From the NCBI GenBank assembly GCA_934180065.1, contig CAKPRA010000003.1:1-64000 (forward strand): DNA of 64,000 nucleotides, in the 5' to 3' direction. Below the pieces are notes generated by a model. That model was not told the origin of the DNA, did not search any database, and saw only the letters and a program-made list of their open reading frames with translations. The translations under genes and the position numbers were made by a program. Shown here in pieces: positions 1 to 7,731 of this stretch (position 1 is its first letter; each line of letters begins with the position of its first letter). The stretch comes from an uncultured Clostridia bacterium. Its GTDB lineage: Bacteria > Bacillota > Clostridia > TANB77 > CAG-508.

Positions 1-1226
1 TTTATTGTAGTTTCAATATTAGTATGTCCCATTAATCTCTGAAGAACAGGCAAATCTACACCAGCCTCAATACATCTTGTTGCGAATGTATGTCTTAACA
101 TATGTGTATTTACAGATTTTGTTATTCCTGCATTTTTACATATTCTTTTAAATGCAGAATTTATTGTATTATCTTCATAAAGTTTTTTATTCTCTTGACA
201 AAATAATACTTTATTTTTATTTTCAATTTTATTATTTAAAGAATCTTTTATAATATCTTCTGTTAATTCAGTTATTTCAAGATTTCTTTTTCCATTTTTA
301 GTTTTAGTTGGACCAATAATTGTTTTCTTGTTTCTATCTTTTGTTAATGTTCTGCTTATTGAAAGCATTTTGTTTTCTAAATTAATATCTTCATCATAAT
401 TTAATGCTAATGCCTCGCCAATTCTTATTCCTGTGTATAAACAAAGTAGAATTATATTTTTGTGCTTACAATTATGTTTTGCTAAATAATTTTCTAATTG
501 TGTTTGCTCTGAAAGAGTTAATGCTACAACATCTTTATCTTCTTTTAAACTTTTAGGTCTTTCGATTTTGTTTATACCTTCAAAGAAATTGGTTGATATG
601 TATAAATTGTGATTTGCATATTCAAATACATATTTTAACATTCTATAATCTTTCTTTATTGTGGAATTAGATTTTATTCGTTCATCTTGCAGAAAGTTTT
701 CAATTTGTTCTTTAGTAACTTTTTTAATAGGAATGTTAGCAAATTTACATTTCTTAATTCTTTCAAGTGTAGACATATTTGTGTTGTAAGCATTTGCTTT
801 TGTTTTTCCCATTCTGTATTTTGAATCTTCAATTTCTTGAGCAAGTATTGCAATTGTTTTTTCAGTACTTTTTATATTAATTGGTTTACCTGCTTTTTTC
901 ATATCTAGCTTATATTTATACATTTTGTCTAATGCTTCGTCTTCTGTTATTGCAGTAAATGTTTTACGAATTAGTTCTCCTGTTTCAACATCTTTTCCAA
1001 TTGTTAAAGTCGCTTTACTTTGTTTATGAATGTAGAATTTATCGCATTTTTCTGCATTTGAACAATTTTTACATTTATCGCATTTGTTCATTTCTTTTTT
1101 GTTTTTTCTATTTTTACAAATAGATCTGTCTTTACATTTTTTACAAATAGGACACATTGGCAAATCTGAATCTTTTTTCTCTGCTTTTATTATGTATGTT
1201 CCTACTGTAAATCCCTTTGTACTCAT
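1..1226 (-). CDS. Tyrosine recombinase/integrase, C-terminus cut by window edge
   Basis: Site-specific recombinase that would excise and integrate the mobile element. About 408 residues are visible from ATG at 1224-1226, which follows a GAGGAAA ribosome site; the frame is open to base 1, so the catalytic Tyr lies outside. Catalytic Arg is in TGIRIGEALAL (about residue 267) and the HxxRH box in HMLRHTFATR (about 373), followed by GVDLPVLQRLMGHTNI, typical of Tn916/phage-type integrases. The N-terminus is unusual: two successive C-x2-C-x2-C-x5-C clusters (eight Cys in roughly the first 65 residues) precede the usual arm-binding region. The excisionase-like gene lies just upstream, as expected for an int/xis pair. 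Family assignment is secure; target site is not visible. Confidence 0.93.
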   Translation of the reverse strand, partial: MSTKGFTVGTYIIKAEKKDSDLPMCPICKKCKDRSICKNRKNKKEMNKCDKCKNCSNAEKCDKFYIHKQSKATLTIGKDVETGELIRKTFTAITEDEALDKMYKYKLDMKKAGKPINIKSTEKTIAILAQEIEDSKYRMGKTKANAYNTNMSTLERIKKCKFANIPIKKVTKEQIENFLQDERIKSNSTIKKDYRMLKYVFEYANHNLYISTNFFEGINKIERPKSLKEDKDVVALTLSEQTQLENYLAKHNCKHKNIILLCLYTGIRIGEALALNYDEDINLENKMLSISRTLTKDRNKKTIIGPTKTKNGKRNLEITELTEDIIKDSLNNKIENKNKVLFCQENKKLYEDNTINSAFKRICKNAGITKSVNTHMLRHTFATRCIEAGVDLPVLQRLMGHTNIETTI

Positions 1227-1374
1227 ATTTTTCCTCACTTTCTTTGAAAATTTGAGGAAATACCTTGCCCATTTTAAGCTTTAGGTGTATAATAATTTTA
1301 CAATATATTTTGAACAGGGTATTTCCTGTTTATTTAGAAGATTTAAACGTTCCAGATTTAAGTCTTCTTTCTTT

Positions 1375-1563
1375 TTATTTTACACCAATTCTTTTTTGAC
1401 TTAGATATTCATCTAAACAATCTGCTTTAATCCAAAATTTTCTTCCAATTTTGATACTTGGAAATTCTTCTGAATTAAATAATTTTAAGCACTTTTGTTT
1501 TCCAATATGTAATAAATTACATACATCATCTGTAGAATATAGTTTTATTTCGAATGCTTGCAT
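1375..1563 (-). CDS. Small HTH protein, excisionase-like (HTH_17/MerR-type)
   Basis: A 62-residue DNA-binding protein. The pattern LYSTDDVCNLLHIGKQKCLK followed by FPSIKIGRKFWIKADCLDEYL is the winged helix-turn-helix of excisionase/DNA-binding proteins of integrative elements: a helix pair, then an IGRKFWI wing and a final helix. It starts at ATG 1561-1563 behind AAAGGAGG. It precedes the integrase gene in the same orientation, which is the normal xis-int order, so it probably controls excision direction. Length and wing fit Xis-like proteins; a purely regulatory role is possible. Confidence 0.8.
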   Translation of the reverse strand: MQAFEIKLYSTDDVCNLLHIGKQKCLKLFNSEEFPSIKIGRKFWIKADCLDEYLSQKRIGVK

Positions 1564-1582
1564 AAAATTTTCCTCCTTTCAA

Positions 1583-1611
1583 TTGACTTTTTTTATACAA
1601 TGTTGTAATAT
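1583..1611 (+). promoter_or_regulatory. Predicted sigma-A promoter for the cargo genes
   Basis: TTGACT (1583-1588), 17-base spacer, TAATAT (1606-1611), pointing to the gene at 1729. It overlaps the region upstream of the divergent excisionase gene, so both directions may be controlled together. Confidence 0.45.
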
Positions 1612-1651
1612 AGAATTGTGTTAAATTTTTAAAACAATTTTAAATTGCAAT

Positions 1652-1667
1652 TTGATTATATAATCAA
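1652..1667. promoter_or_regulatory. Perfect 16-bp palindrome, possible operator
   Basis: TTGATTATATAATCAA is its own reverse complement and lies between the divergent excisionase-like gene and the cargo gene. A shorter palindrome (CAATTTTAAATTG, 1636-1648) sits next to it. Position and symmetry suit a dimeric regulator; the AT-rich composition makes chance possible. Confidence 0.35.
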
Positions 1668-1728
1668 TTTATAGAAATGTCAATAGCAATCTAAAATATT
1701 TTTAAAAATTTCACACTAGGAGGATAAA

Positions 1729-2826
1729 ATGAATGATATAAGTAATAAGAATAGTAATTATGCATTAAGAATTTGGTTTGATTCTTCTGCAAAACAAGAA
1801 TATTATCAAACAAGATTATTAAATATAGGCAATATTTACAAGATTTCTTCAAATACCAAATCATTGTATGATACAATTAAAAGAAATAAAAATAAAAACT
1901 TAAAAACATATAAACTAAAAGAACAAACAATATCTTCTTTCTTTAATGAAAAGCCATATAAAGAAAAAATCGGTGCTTGTTTAATTGCATTTTTAAATGC
2001 AGACTTTACTGACTTTTATAAGGCGTATACTAATTTCTTTGGAATATATGGTCATGACTTTTTATACAATTATTCAGAATATGAATTATTTGAAGAGAAA
2101 TTTGAAACAGAAAAAGAAGCATTAAATACGTTAAAATCTATGTTTGAAAGAGGAATTGATGAGTTAGTTGAAATGCAAAATAATTTTAGAAATGCTGTAG
2201 AATTTATATTTGATTTAAATGAAGATAAAGAATTTAGTGAATATAGTTATGAAACTAAATTTTTAGTTTGCATGACAAATGACAAATATGGTTTTATTAA
2301 ATGTGCTAATGATATAGACATTGAAAGTAATTTAATGAATTACGAAGCAACACAATTTGCTAATTCAAACAAGTCTATTAAAGATATTGAAAAAATGGGA
2401 CTTTCTATACATTTGAGTAATAAATATTTAGTAAATAGTTTAGATACACTTATGTATATAATATTACACGAAATTGTTTCAAATAACTACATTGTTAAAA
2501 AATGCCAAATATGTGGTAAATATTTTATACCTAACAAATCTAATGAAATTTATTGTGAATTTTTAAATGAAGAAAATAATACAATTTGCAGAAATGTTGG
2601 AGCTTTCCAAATGTATAAACAAAATTTAGAAAATACCCCAGCTTTATTGGAATATAGAAGAACTTACAATAGAAAGAGTAATGAAGTTTCAAGAGATAAA
2701 GAAAATGTAAAATTAAAAGAAGATTTTAAAGAGTGGAGAAAAAGAGCTCAAGAAAAAATTAAAGAATTTAAACAAAATAAAATTACAGAAGATGATTTAA
2801 ATAAATGGATGGCTGAAAATAAATAA
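1729..2826 (+). CDS. Zinc-finger cargo protein, DUF6076-like
   Basis: A 365-residue soluble protein with no signal peptide or membrane segment. A C-x2-C ... C ... C motif near residues 257-290 (KCQICGKYFIP, then IYCEFL and TICR) is a probable zinc-binding treble-clef; this and the basic, charged C-terminal helix (ending EDDLNKWMAE) resemble DUF6076 proteins that occur on clostridial mobile elements. It begins at ATG 1729 behind a perfect AGGAGG. The next gene starts 8 bases after its stop, so the two are a pair. Nothing shows an enzymatic activity; nucleic-acid binding through the finger is inference. The family match is from memory of its pattern. Confidence 0.75.
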   Translation: MNDISNKNSNYALRIWFDSSAKQEYYQTRLLNIGNIYKISSNTKSLYDTIKRNKNKNLKTYKLKEQTISSFFNEKPYKEKIGACLIAFLNADFTDFYKAYTNFFGIYGHDFLYNYSEYELFEEKFETEKEALNTLKSMFERGIDELVEMQNNFRNAVEFIFDLNEDKEFSEYSYETKFLVCMTNDKYGFIKCANDIDIESNLMNYEATQFANSNKSIKDIEKMGLSIHLSNKYLVNSLDTLMYIILHEIVSNNYIVKKCQICGKYFIPNKSNEIYCEFLNEENNTICRNVGAFQMYKQNLENTPALLEYRRTYNRKSNEVSRDKENVKLKEDFKEWRKRAQEKIKEFKQNKITEDDLNKWMAENK

Positions 2827-2833
2827 AAAGTGG

Positions 2834-3517
2834 GTGATTACAATTAAAAGACTTAATATATTTATAGATGAGAGTGGAGATTTTGGTTTTACAAAAGGAA
2901 GTTCAGAACTATATGGTGTTTCATTTACAATACACGAAAGTAATAACTCTATAACAAATGATTTATTATATTTAAATGAAAGATTAAAAAAAGCTAAATT
3001 TGATAAAATGATACATATGGCAGATTTAATAGCTAAAAGAGGAGATTATGCTAATTTTAATTTACAACAACGTAAAGATATTTTTTGGTCAATATTTTAC
3101 TTTTCTAAAAGAGTAAAAGTAAAAATACATACTATTATTGTTGATAAAAGATTTAAGAATAATAAAATTCAATTAAATAGAGAGTTAGCAACGGAACTTA
3201 ATAATTTCTTCAATGATATATCAGATTATATGAATGAATTTGATAAAGTTGTAGTTTATTATGATAATGGACAAGAAGCATTGGGAGCAATTATTGATAC
3301 TTTATTAATAAATAAAACTAATGTTGAAAGAAGAATAGAATTTGATCATAAGGAAAAAAGGTTGTTTCAAGTATCTGATATGTTAACTTTTGTAGATAAA
3401 ATAGTTTACAAACATAATAACAATATGGAATTAACAAAAGCAGAAAAATATTTCTTTAGTGTAAAGGATATTTTGAATATTATAAGATTTTTAAAACCCA
3501 AAAGATGGAAAAATTAA
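2834..3517 (+). CDS. DUF3800 family protein
   Basis: A 227-residue protein starting at GTG 2834. The N-terminus IFIDESGDFGF is the hallmark of DUF3800, a family with an RNase H-like fold predicted from its spaced acidic residues. Here these are D12, E13 and D16, then DNGQEA in the middle, and QVSDMLTFVDK near the C-terminus. DUF3800 proteins are common on plasmids, phages and integrated elements and are suspected nucleases, but no activity is established. It follows the DUF6076-like gene by 7 bases and precedes a strong terminator, so the two form a bicistronic cargo unit. Confidence 0.85.
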   Translation: MITIKRLNIFIDESGDFGFTKGSSELYGVSFTIHESNNSITNDLLYLNERLKKAKFDKMIHMADLIAKRGDYANFNLQQRKDIFWSIFYFSKRVKVKIHTIIVDKRFKNNKIQLNRELATELNNFFNDISDYMNEFDKVVVYYDNGQEALGAIIDTLLINKTNVERRIEFDHKEKRLFQVSDMLTFVDKIVYKHNNNMELTKAEKYFFSVKDILNIIRFLKPKRWKN

Positions 3518-3545
3518 AAAGCTATTCGTAATGAATAGCTTTTTT
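3516..3545 (+). terminator. Rho-independent terminator after the DUF3800 gene
   Basis: Stem AAAAGCTATTC / GAATAGCTTTT around loop GTAAT, followed by a T run. It closes the two-gene cargo transcript. Confidence 0.85.
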
Positions 3546-3756
3546 GCGACGCTCAGCGTCTACACGGGTTTGGTCCTTGTGAGACCAATATTTATTGCTA
3601 ATGACTACCATTAACAAGGGTCAGGTCCTAATCTAGTAAACTATTTCAGACCAAGTAAATAATATTATTTATAATATATATTATTCTTCCTGATAGATAA
3701 ATTATACACTATTTTTTGAGATTTGTATATAATTTTAAAAAAAATTTTGAAAATAA
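3546..3756. other. Gene-free stretch with several small hairpins
   Basis: No ORF. The first 110 bases are more GC-rich than their surroundings and contain a 13-base palindrome GACGCTCAGCGTC (about 3547-3559), a stem TTGGTC / GACCAA (about 3570-3589) and a GGTC...GACC pair further on. The remainder is AT-rich with no motif I recognise. It may be a structured DNA site of the element (origin, single-strand origin or recombination debris). Confidence 0.4.
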
Positions 3757-3786
3757 TTGAAAAAACTTTTTTATTGATGATATAAT
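3757..3786 (+). promoter_or_regulatory. Predicted promoter for the HExxH gene pair
   Basis: TTGAAA (3757-3762), 18-base spacer, TATAAT (3781-3786). A GAGGTG ribosome site and ATG follow at 3834. Confidence 0.6.
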
Positions 3787-3833
3787 ATATTGGGATTTTT
3801 GTATTAATTATTATAGAGGTGATTTATAGATAT

Positions 3834-3923
3834 ATGAATATTAATGATGCAAAAAAAACGATGCAAAAAGCTGTTGAAAATATAGTTTTTATTGGAATAG
3901 AAAAACGGATATTTTCAAGCTGA
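3834..3923 (+). pseudogene. Out-of-frame 5' fragment of the HExxH gene
   Basis: ATG at 3834 follows GAGGTG and reads about 29 codons (starting MNINDAKKTMQKAVEN) to a TGA at 3921-3923. In the next frame the sequence from 3904 continues sensibly (NGYFQAEKKEGLITKLINV) straight into the downstream ORF. Removing one A from the GAAAAAC run at 3900-3906 would join the two. This is either a true frameshift mutation, a slippery programmed shift, or a sequencing error in a homopolymer. Confidence 0.6.
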
Positions 3924-3960
3924 AAAAAAAGAGGGACTTATTACAAAACTTATAAATGTT

Positions 3961-5460
3961 TTGAAAAATGGTGTTGAATATGACATCAATGGTAAAGCAG
4001 TTTATGGTGTATATGTATCTGGTCAAAAAAAATTATATTTCAATGCTAAAGTATATAAAGATGAAGAAGAAGCTATAATTTATATGTTGCACGAAATGAA
4101 ACATGCTTTAGATGATAATGAAAAAAGTATAGGATTTGATTCCAAAACATCTAATATGGGTGTTGGTGGCAATGAAGGGGCAACTCAAAGATTTGCAACA
4201 GATATGGCTGAAGCAATATTGAATATTCAGATTCCAGAAACCTTACATAGTTCATTAGGTATACAAATAAATACAAATTTAGATGAATATCAAATTGAAG
4301 ATAAACTAAACGAATTATTTTGTAAAGCAATCGGAGTAAGCAGAGCAGATTTTTTACAAGCACAAAATGAAGAGAGCAAAGAAGCTTTTAATAGAATGAT
4401 AGATAAATTTAATAGATATGCTAGTTACGAAGATTTTAGAAAAGCTTTAGATGGTATTTATAATATTCAAGAAGAAACATGGATTGACGAAAACGGAAAT
4501 TTGCTTGAAGATGAAGCTAAACCTACACAAGAACAGACGGATAGAGCAAAAGCATTGATAAAAATATGCGAAACTCAAATTGTTCAATATATTCAAAGGA
4601 CGGATATAAAGAAATTAGAAGAATTAAAGGAGGATTTTATTATGCCAATGAATGAATATGGTGAAATAGTGAGAAATACGAGTGACTCACAAAATGAAAA
4701 TACAAATCAAATAATAGACAGAAATATGAATGATAAGGAAATGCTATATCAAGAAGATTACTTAAAATATCAAGAATTTCTTAGGAATGGAATAGACTTG
4801 GGAGATAGTGAATTAGTTTTTATATCTGGACTAGGTGGATTATCTTTTGATAAAGTTTTTGAAGGAGATACAACTATAAAAGATTTATTAGAAAATGCTG
4901 AAGAACCTTTTACAGAAAAAATATATGTACGTTCAGGTAATACATATAAAGTTGCTGAAATTTCATTTGATATTAATGGAACAGTTAAACTTGGAGATTT
5001 TGAAAATATTGAGTCATTAGATGATATTTTAGAACATATAGAACATTCAGAAGTAATTGGAAATGCTCCAGAATATATTAGAATTTTACAATTACAAGGG
5101 AAAGATGAGAAGGTTCAAGAAATTCAAGCAAAATATGAATACTATCAACAAAATGAAAGTAGAATTGATGAAATTAGACAATCATTTGGTCAAAAAAGTT
5201 CTCAATTATCCGAAATAGAGATGTTAATGGAACAAATGAGAAATGGAGATATTCAGCATGATACTTTTGAGCTAGATACCATAGATGGTGATAATCTATA
5301 TAAAGTCAATCCAGATGGTAGCATTATTTTACAAGAAGATTTAAAAGAAATGTCAGAAGATCCTAAGAGTATTGAAGCAAGAAAAAAAGTACTTGATGAT
5401 TTAATTAATGCACAATCTAATGATTTGGAGCAAGAAAATCAAAAAGAACAAGGAGAATAA
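3961..5460 (+). CDS. Putative zinc metallopeptidase domain protein (HExxH), 5' frameshifted
   Basis: The 499 residues in this frame begin at a TTG, but the natural start is probably ATG 3834, lost by a one-base shift (see the fragment at 3834-3923). Residues 43-50 are LHEMKHAL, a classic HExxH zinc-peptidase motif; NEGATQRFATDMAE about 25 residues later supplies a plausible third Glu ligand. The C-terminal half is acidic and rich in coiled-coil-like sequence. An in-frame ATG at 4642 is preceded by AAGGAGG with ideal spacing, so a shorter C-terminal product could be made separately. The next gene overlaps its stop (TAATG), implying coupled translation. It has no signal peptide. The substrate is unknown; I do not recognise the family beyond the motif. 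Confidence 0.6.
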   Translation: MKNGVEYDINGKAVYGVYVSGQKKLYFNAKVYKDEEEAIIYMLHEMKHALDDNEKSIGFDSKTSNMGVGGNEGATQRFATDMAEAILNIQIPETLHSSLGIQINTNLDEYQIEDKLNELFCKAIGVSRADFLQAQNEESKEAFNRMIDKFNRYASYEDFRKALDGIYNIQEETWIDENGNLLEDEAKPTQEQTDRAKALIKICETQIVQYIQRTDIKKLEELKEDFIMPMNEYGEIVRNTSDSQNENTNQIIDRNMNDKEMLYQEDYLKYQEFLRNGIDLGDSELVFISGLGGLSFDKVFEGDTTIKDLLENAEEPFTEKIYVRSGNTYKVAEISFDINGTVKLGDFENIESLDDILEHIEHSEVIGNAPEYIRILQLQGKDEKVQEIQAKYEYYQQNESRIDEIRQSFGQKSSQLSEIEMLMEQMRNGDIQHDTFELDTIDGDNLYKVNPDGSIILQEDLKEMSEDPKSIEARKKVLDDLINAQSNDLEQENQKEQGE

Positions 5461-5924
5461 TGATGGTTACTAAAGAATTAAGTGAAGCAGCAGTTGAATT
5501 CAACTGTATATTAAGCAATGCTTCACCAGAGATTATAAAAAAAATACCTAAAAGTTTTATTAATTTTATGAAAAATATTGCTTCAACAACTTATAAATTT
5601 GATTATGATAAAAGTAAAAAATTGAATGAACAAACTTTTAAACCTGAAACGAGAGGTTTAATTTCTTTAGTATATTCTGATTATATTTGCAATGATAAGG
5701 AGAAAGAAGAATATATTAATAAATGTCAAAATCATTTAAAAATAAAGGAGCAAGAAGCAAGAGAAAAGTATAATCCTGACAAATTATTTAAAAACTCAAA
5801 AATAAAAACACAAAATATTGAAAATACAATTGTTACAGAAGAAACAGCAATTGTCGAATATAAAGAAAAAAGTTTCATACAAAAAATATTTAATAAAATT
5901 AGAAAGTTATTCAAAAAAAGTTAA
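5460..5924 (+). CDS. Hypothetical protein with basic amphipathic C-terminus
   Basis: A 154-residue protein whose ATG overlaps the stop of the HExxH gene (TAATG), so it is translationally coupled to it. The first 100 residues look like a small helical domain (…PEIIKKIPKSFINFMKNIAS…). The last 20 residues are a basic amphipathic stretch (FIQKIFNKIRKLFKKS) that could bind membrane or nucleic acid. No catalytic motif. I do not recognise the family; conservation of the pair as a unit would suggest a shared function. Confidence 0.65.
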   Translation: MMVTKELSEAAVEFNCILSNASPEIIKKIPKSFINFMKNIASTTYKFDYDKSKKLNEQTFKPETRGLISLVYSDYICNDKEKEEYINKCQNHLKIKEQEAREKYNPDKLFKNSKIKTQNIENTIVTEETAIVEYKEKSFIQKIFNKIRKLFKKS

Positions 5925-5965
5925 AAAATACGGAATGTTCTATCTAAAGTGCATTCCGTATTTTG
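5925..5965. terminator. Bidirectional terminator between convergent genes
   Basis: Stem AAAATACGGAATG / CATTCCGTATTTT with A and T tracts on either side, lying between the converging genes ending at 5924 and 5968. Confidence 0.85.
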
Positions 5966-5967
5966 GT

Positions 5968-6303
5968 CTAGTCTATTATTCCAATTCTTTTGAAATAATA
6001 ATAAGCATCCATACCACCTTTAAAATAAATCTCTTTTTCCAAAACATCTTGTAAACTGGTATACAAAACAATAACTTTAGATAAATCTTTACATTCACCT
6101 GCACTTAATCCATTTTCTAACTGTGTTTCATCAAGTAGTTTTTGAATATTCCAGTTTTTATCCATAATTTTATGAATTTTATCTTTAATCTCTTTATATT
6201 TATTATTATGTATCGTTAGATATTGTCTTGCATCTTCAATACTTTCGTAAAAGTCATCATTATATTCTTCAATAAATGGTTTTAATTTTTCTATATTATC
6301 CAT
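5968..6303 (-). CDS. Small hypothetical protein downstream of mobV
   Basis: A 111-residue charged, helical protein starting at ATG 6303 behind TAGGAGGT, 11 bases after the relaxase gene and on the same strand. It has no membrane segment. The end, IYFKGGMDAYYYFKRIGIID, resembles short accessory proteins often seen with clostridial mobilization genes, but I cannot assign a family. Cotranscription with mobV makes an accessory role in mobilization or copy control a fair guess only. Confidence 0.6.
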   Translation of the reverse strand: MDNIEKLKPFIEEYNDDFYESIEDARQYLTIHNNKYKEIKDKIHKIMDKNWNIQKLLDETQLENGLSAGECKDLSKVIVLYTSLQDVLEKEIYFKGGMDAYYYFKRIGIID

Positions 6304-6314
6304 TTCAATACCTC

Positions 6315-7523
6315 CTAGTATATATCAAAATCTATTTCATCTTCATAATCTTGTTCAAATTGGTGTATATTGAGTTCTTTCTCAAAATCAATATTAGAAT
6401 ATGTTTCTTTGTTGAATTCTCGTATAAGGTCGTCCTCGCAAGGATATGAAAACTTATTACATAGCCATTTCATAAACTTTTTAATATTTGTCTTAAATTT
6501 ATTAATAATTTTATTTAACCTACTATTTTCATATTCTAAATCATCAAGTTTCCTTTTATATTTTGTTTCTATATCTTTTATTTTATTTTCATATTCTTCA
6601 TCAATGGCTTTTGCTGTTTTTTCAACCTCCTGTTGAAACATACTTAAATTAAATCTTAAATTTCTTTTTTCTGTTTCTAAATTTAATTTTTCTTTTTCGT
6701 ATTTTTCCGCAACATCTATTATTTTAGTTTGTTTAGATAATTCTTTATGCAGTTCTTTTATTAACTTATTTTGAGGTTTTATAATTTGTTCCTCAATTAT
6801 TTTATCTCTATTCAAAACAAGTTTTTTTATATCTTGTAATTCTGGTGTGTCTGGTAATTCTAATGTTGTAGTTTTTAAAATTTCTTTTGTTTTTGCATAA
6901 TTAGTTACTTTCTTAAACTCTTCAACAGATAAATTTTTTCTATTTGTTTCTTCAACATACAAGCCTCTTTCTAAATCAAATCCTTTGCTTTTAACATATT
7001 CAAAATACGAATCTTGTAATTTTCTATAACTATCTCTACCTTTCCAAAAATCTCTTGCACAGATTTTTTTTATTGGTTTATTTTCTTTATCTTTTGTATG
7101 AACTATTGGAACAAACATCAAATGCAAATGTGGTGTTCCTTCATCTAAATGAACTACAGCAGATACAATATTTTCTTCACCAAGATTTTTATAATTGCAG
7201 ATAAATTTGTAACATTCATTAAAGTATCTTTTTGTTTCTTGTTTTCCAATTCTATTAAAAAATTCTTGGTCGGATGTAAATATCATTTGGCACATTATAA
7301 TACTATTTTCTCTTAAATAACCTGCTAAATTTTGTTCTTTTCTTAATTTATCAAATTCTTTTGTATAAGTGTAATTGTTTTTCTTTATGTAATAATTTAA
7401 ATGTGTTTTAGTTGGATCAATATCTTTATTTGTATGACATTTTGCTTTTCTATCATTGTGGGTGCATTTACCATTTACCTCAGCTCGTGTTAATTTCTCG
7501 TTTCTTACTATGGCATAACTCAT
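6315..7523 (-). CDS. mobV: MobV-family relaxase (Pre/Mob, pMV158 MobM-like)
   Basis: DNA relaxase that nicks oriT and pilots one strand during mobilization by a helper conjugation system. It is 402 residues long. His22 in THNDR sits at the same position as catalytic His22 of pMV158 MobM and is followed by Arg25. TNKDIDPTKTHLNY is the family's second motif. HLDEGTPHLHLMFVP (residues 125-139) is the HxDExxPHxH metal-binding signature. After about residue 220 the protein is a long coiled coil (to about 360), also typical. ATG 7523 follows a CGGAGC ribosome site. An oriT of the matching class lies 30-60 bases upstream, so the protein and its site are together. No coupling protein or transfer channel accompanies it, so the element would be mobilizable, not self-transmissible. 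Confidence 0.94.
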   Translation of the reverse strand: MSYAIVRNEKLTRAEVNGKCTHNDRKAKCHTNKDIDPTKTHLNYYIKKNNYTYTKEFDKLRKEQNLAGYLRENSIIMCQMIFTSDQEFFNRIGKQETKRYFNECYKFICNYKNLGEENIVSAVVHLDEGTPHLHLMFVPIVHTKDKENKPIKKICARDFWKGRDSYRKLQDSYFEYVKSKGFDLERGLYVEETNRKNLSVEEFKKVTNYAKTKEILKTTTLELPDTPELQDIKKLVLNRDKIIEEQIIKPQNKLIKELHKELSKQTKIIDVAEKYEKEKLNLETEKRNLRFNLSMFQQEVEKTAKAIDEEYENKIKDIETKYKRKLDDLEYENSRLNKIINKFKTNIKKFMKWLCNKFSYPCEDDLIREFNKETYSNIDFEKELNIHQFEQDYEDEIDFDIY

Positions 7524-7550
7524 AGCTCCGAAGTTCTTTCTTGCACTGGA

Positions 7551-7581
7551 ACAAATTTATTTGTCTAACACACTAGACAAA
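7551..7581 (-). other. oriT: Predicted oriT (nic region) of pMV158/MobV type
   Basis: On the minus strand, arms TTTGTCTA and TAGACAAA flank the core GTGTG-T (7560-7581). The pMV158 nic region has the same layout: short inverted arms around GTGTG, cleaved between G and T. A second small inverted pair (ACAAA / TTTGT, 7551-7564) adjoins it. It sits directly upstream of the mobV start, as in pMV158. Confidence 0.75.
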
Positions 7582-7731
7582 GCAAGTTTGTCTGTGTGCC
7601 CTACGGGGTTTATTCCTAATAATTCCTAAAGCAATTATTAGGCTATAATTTGCCATATCTTTTGCTATAACAAATTATAGTGAAGTTGCAGTTTAAAGCA
7701 TGTGCTTGCAACTTCATATCAGAGTCATTTC

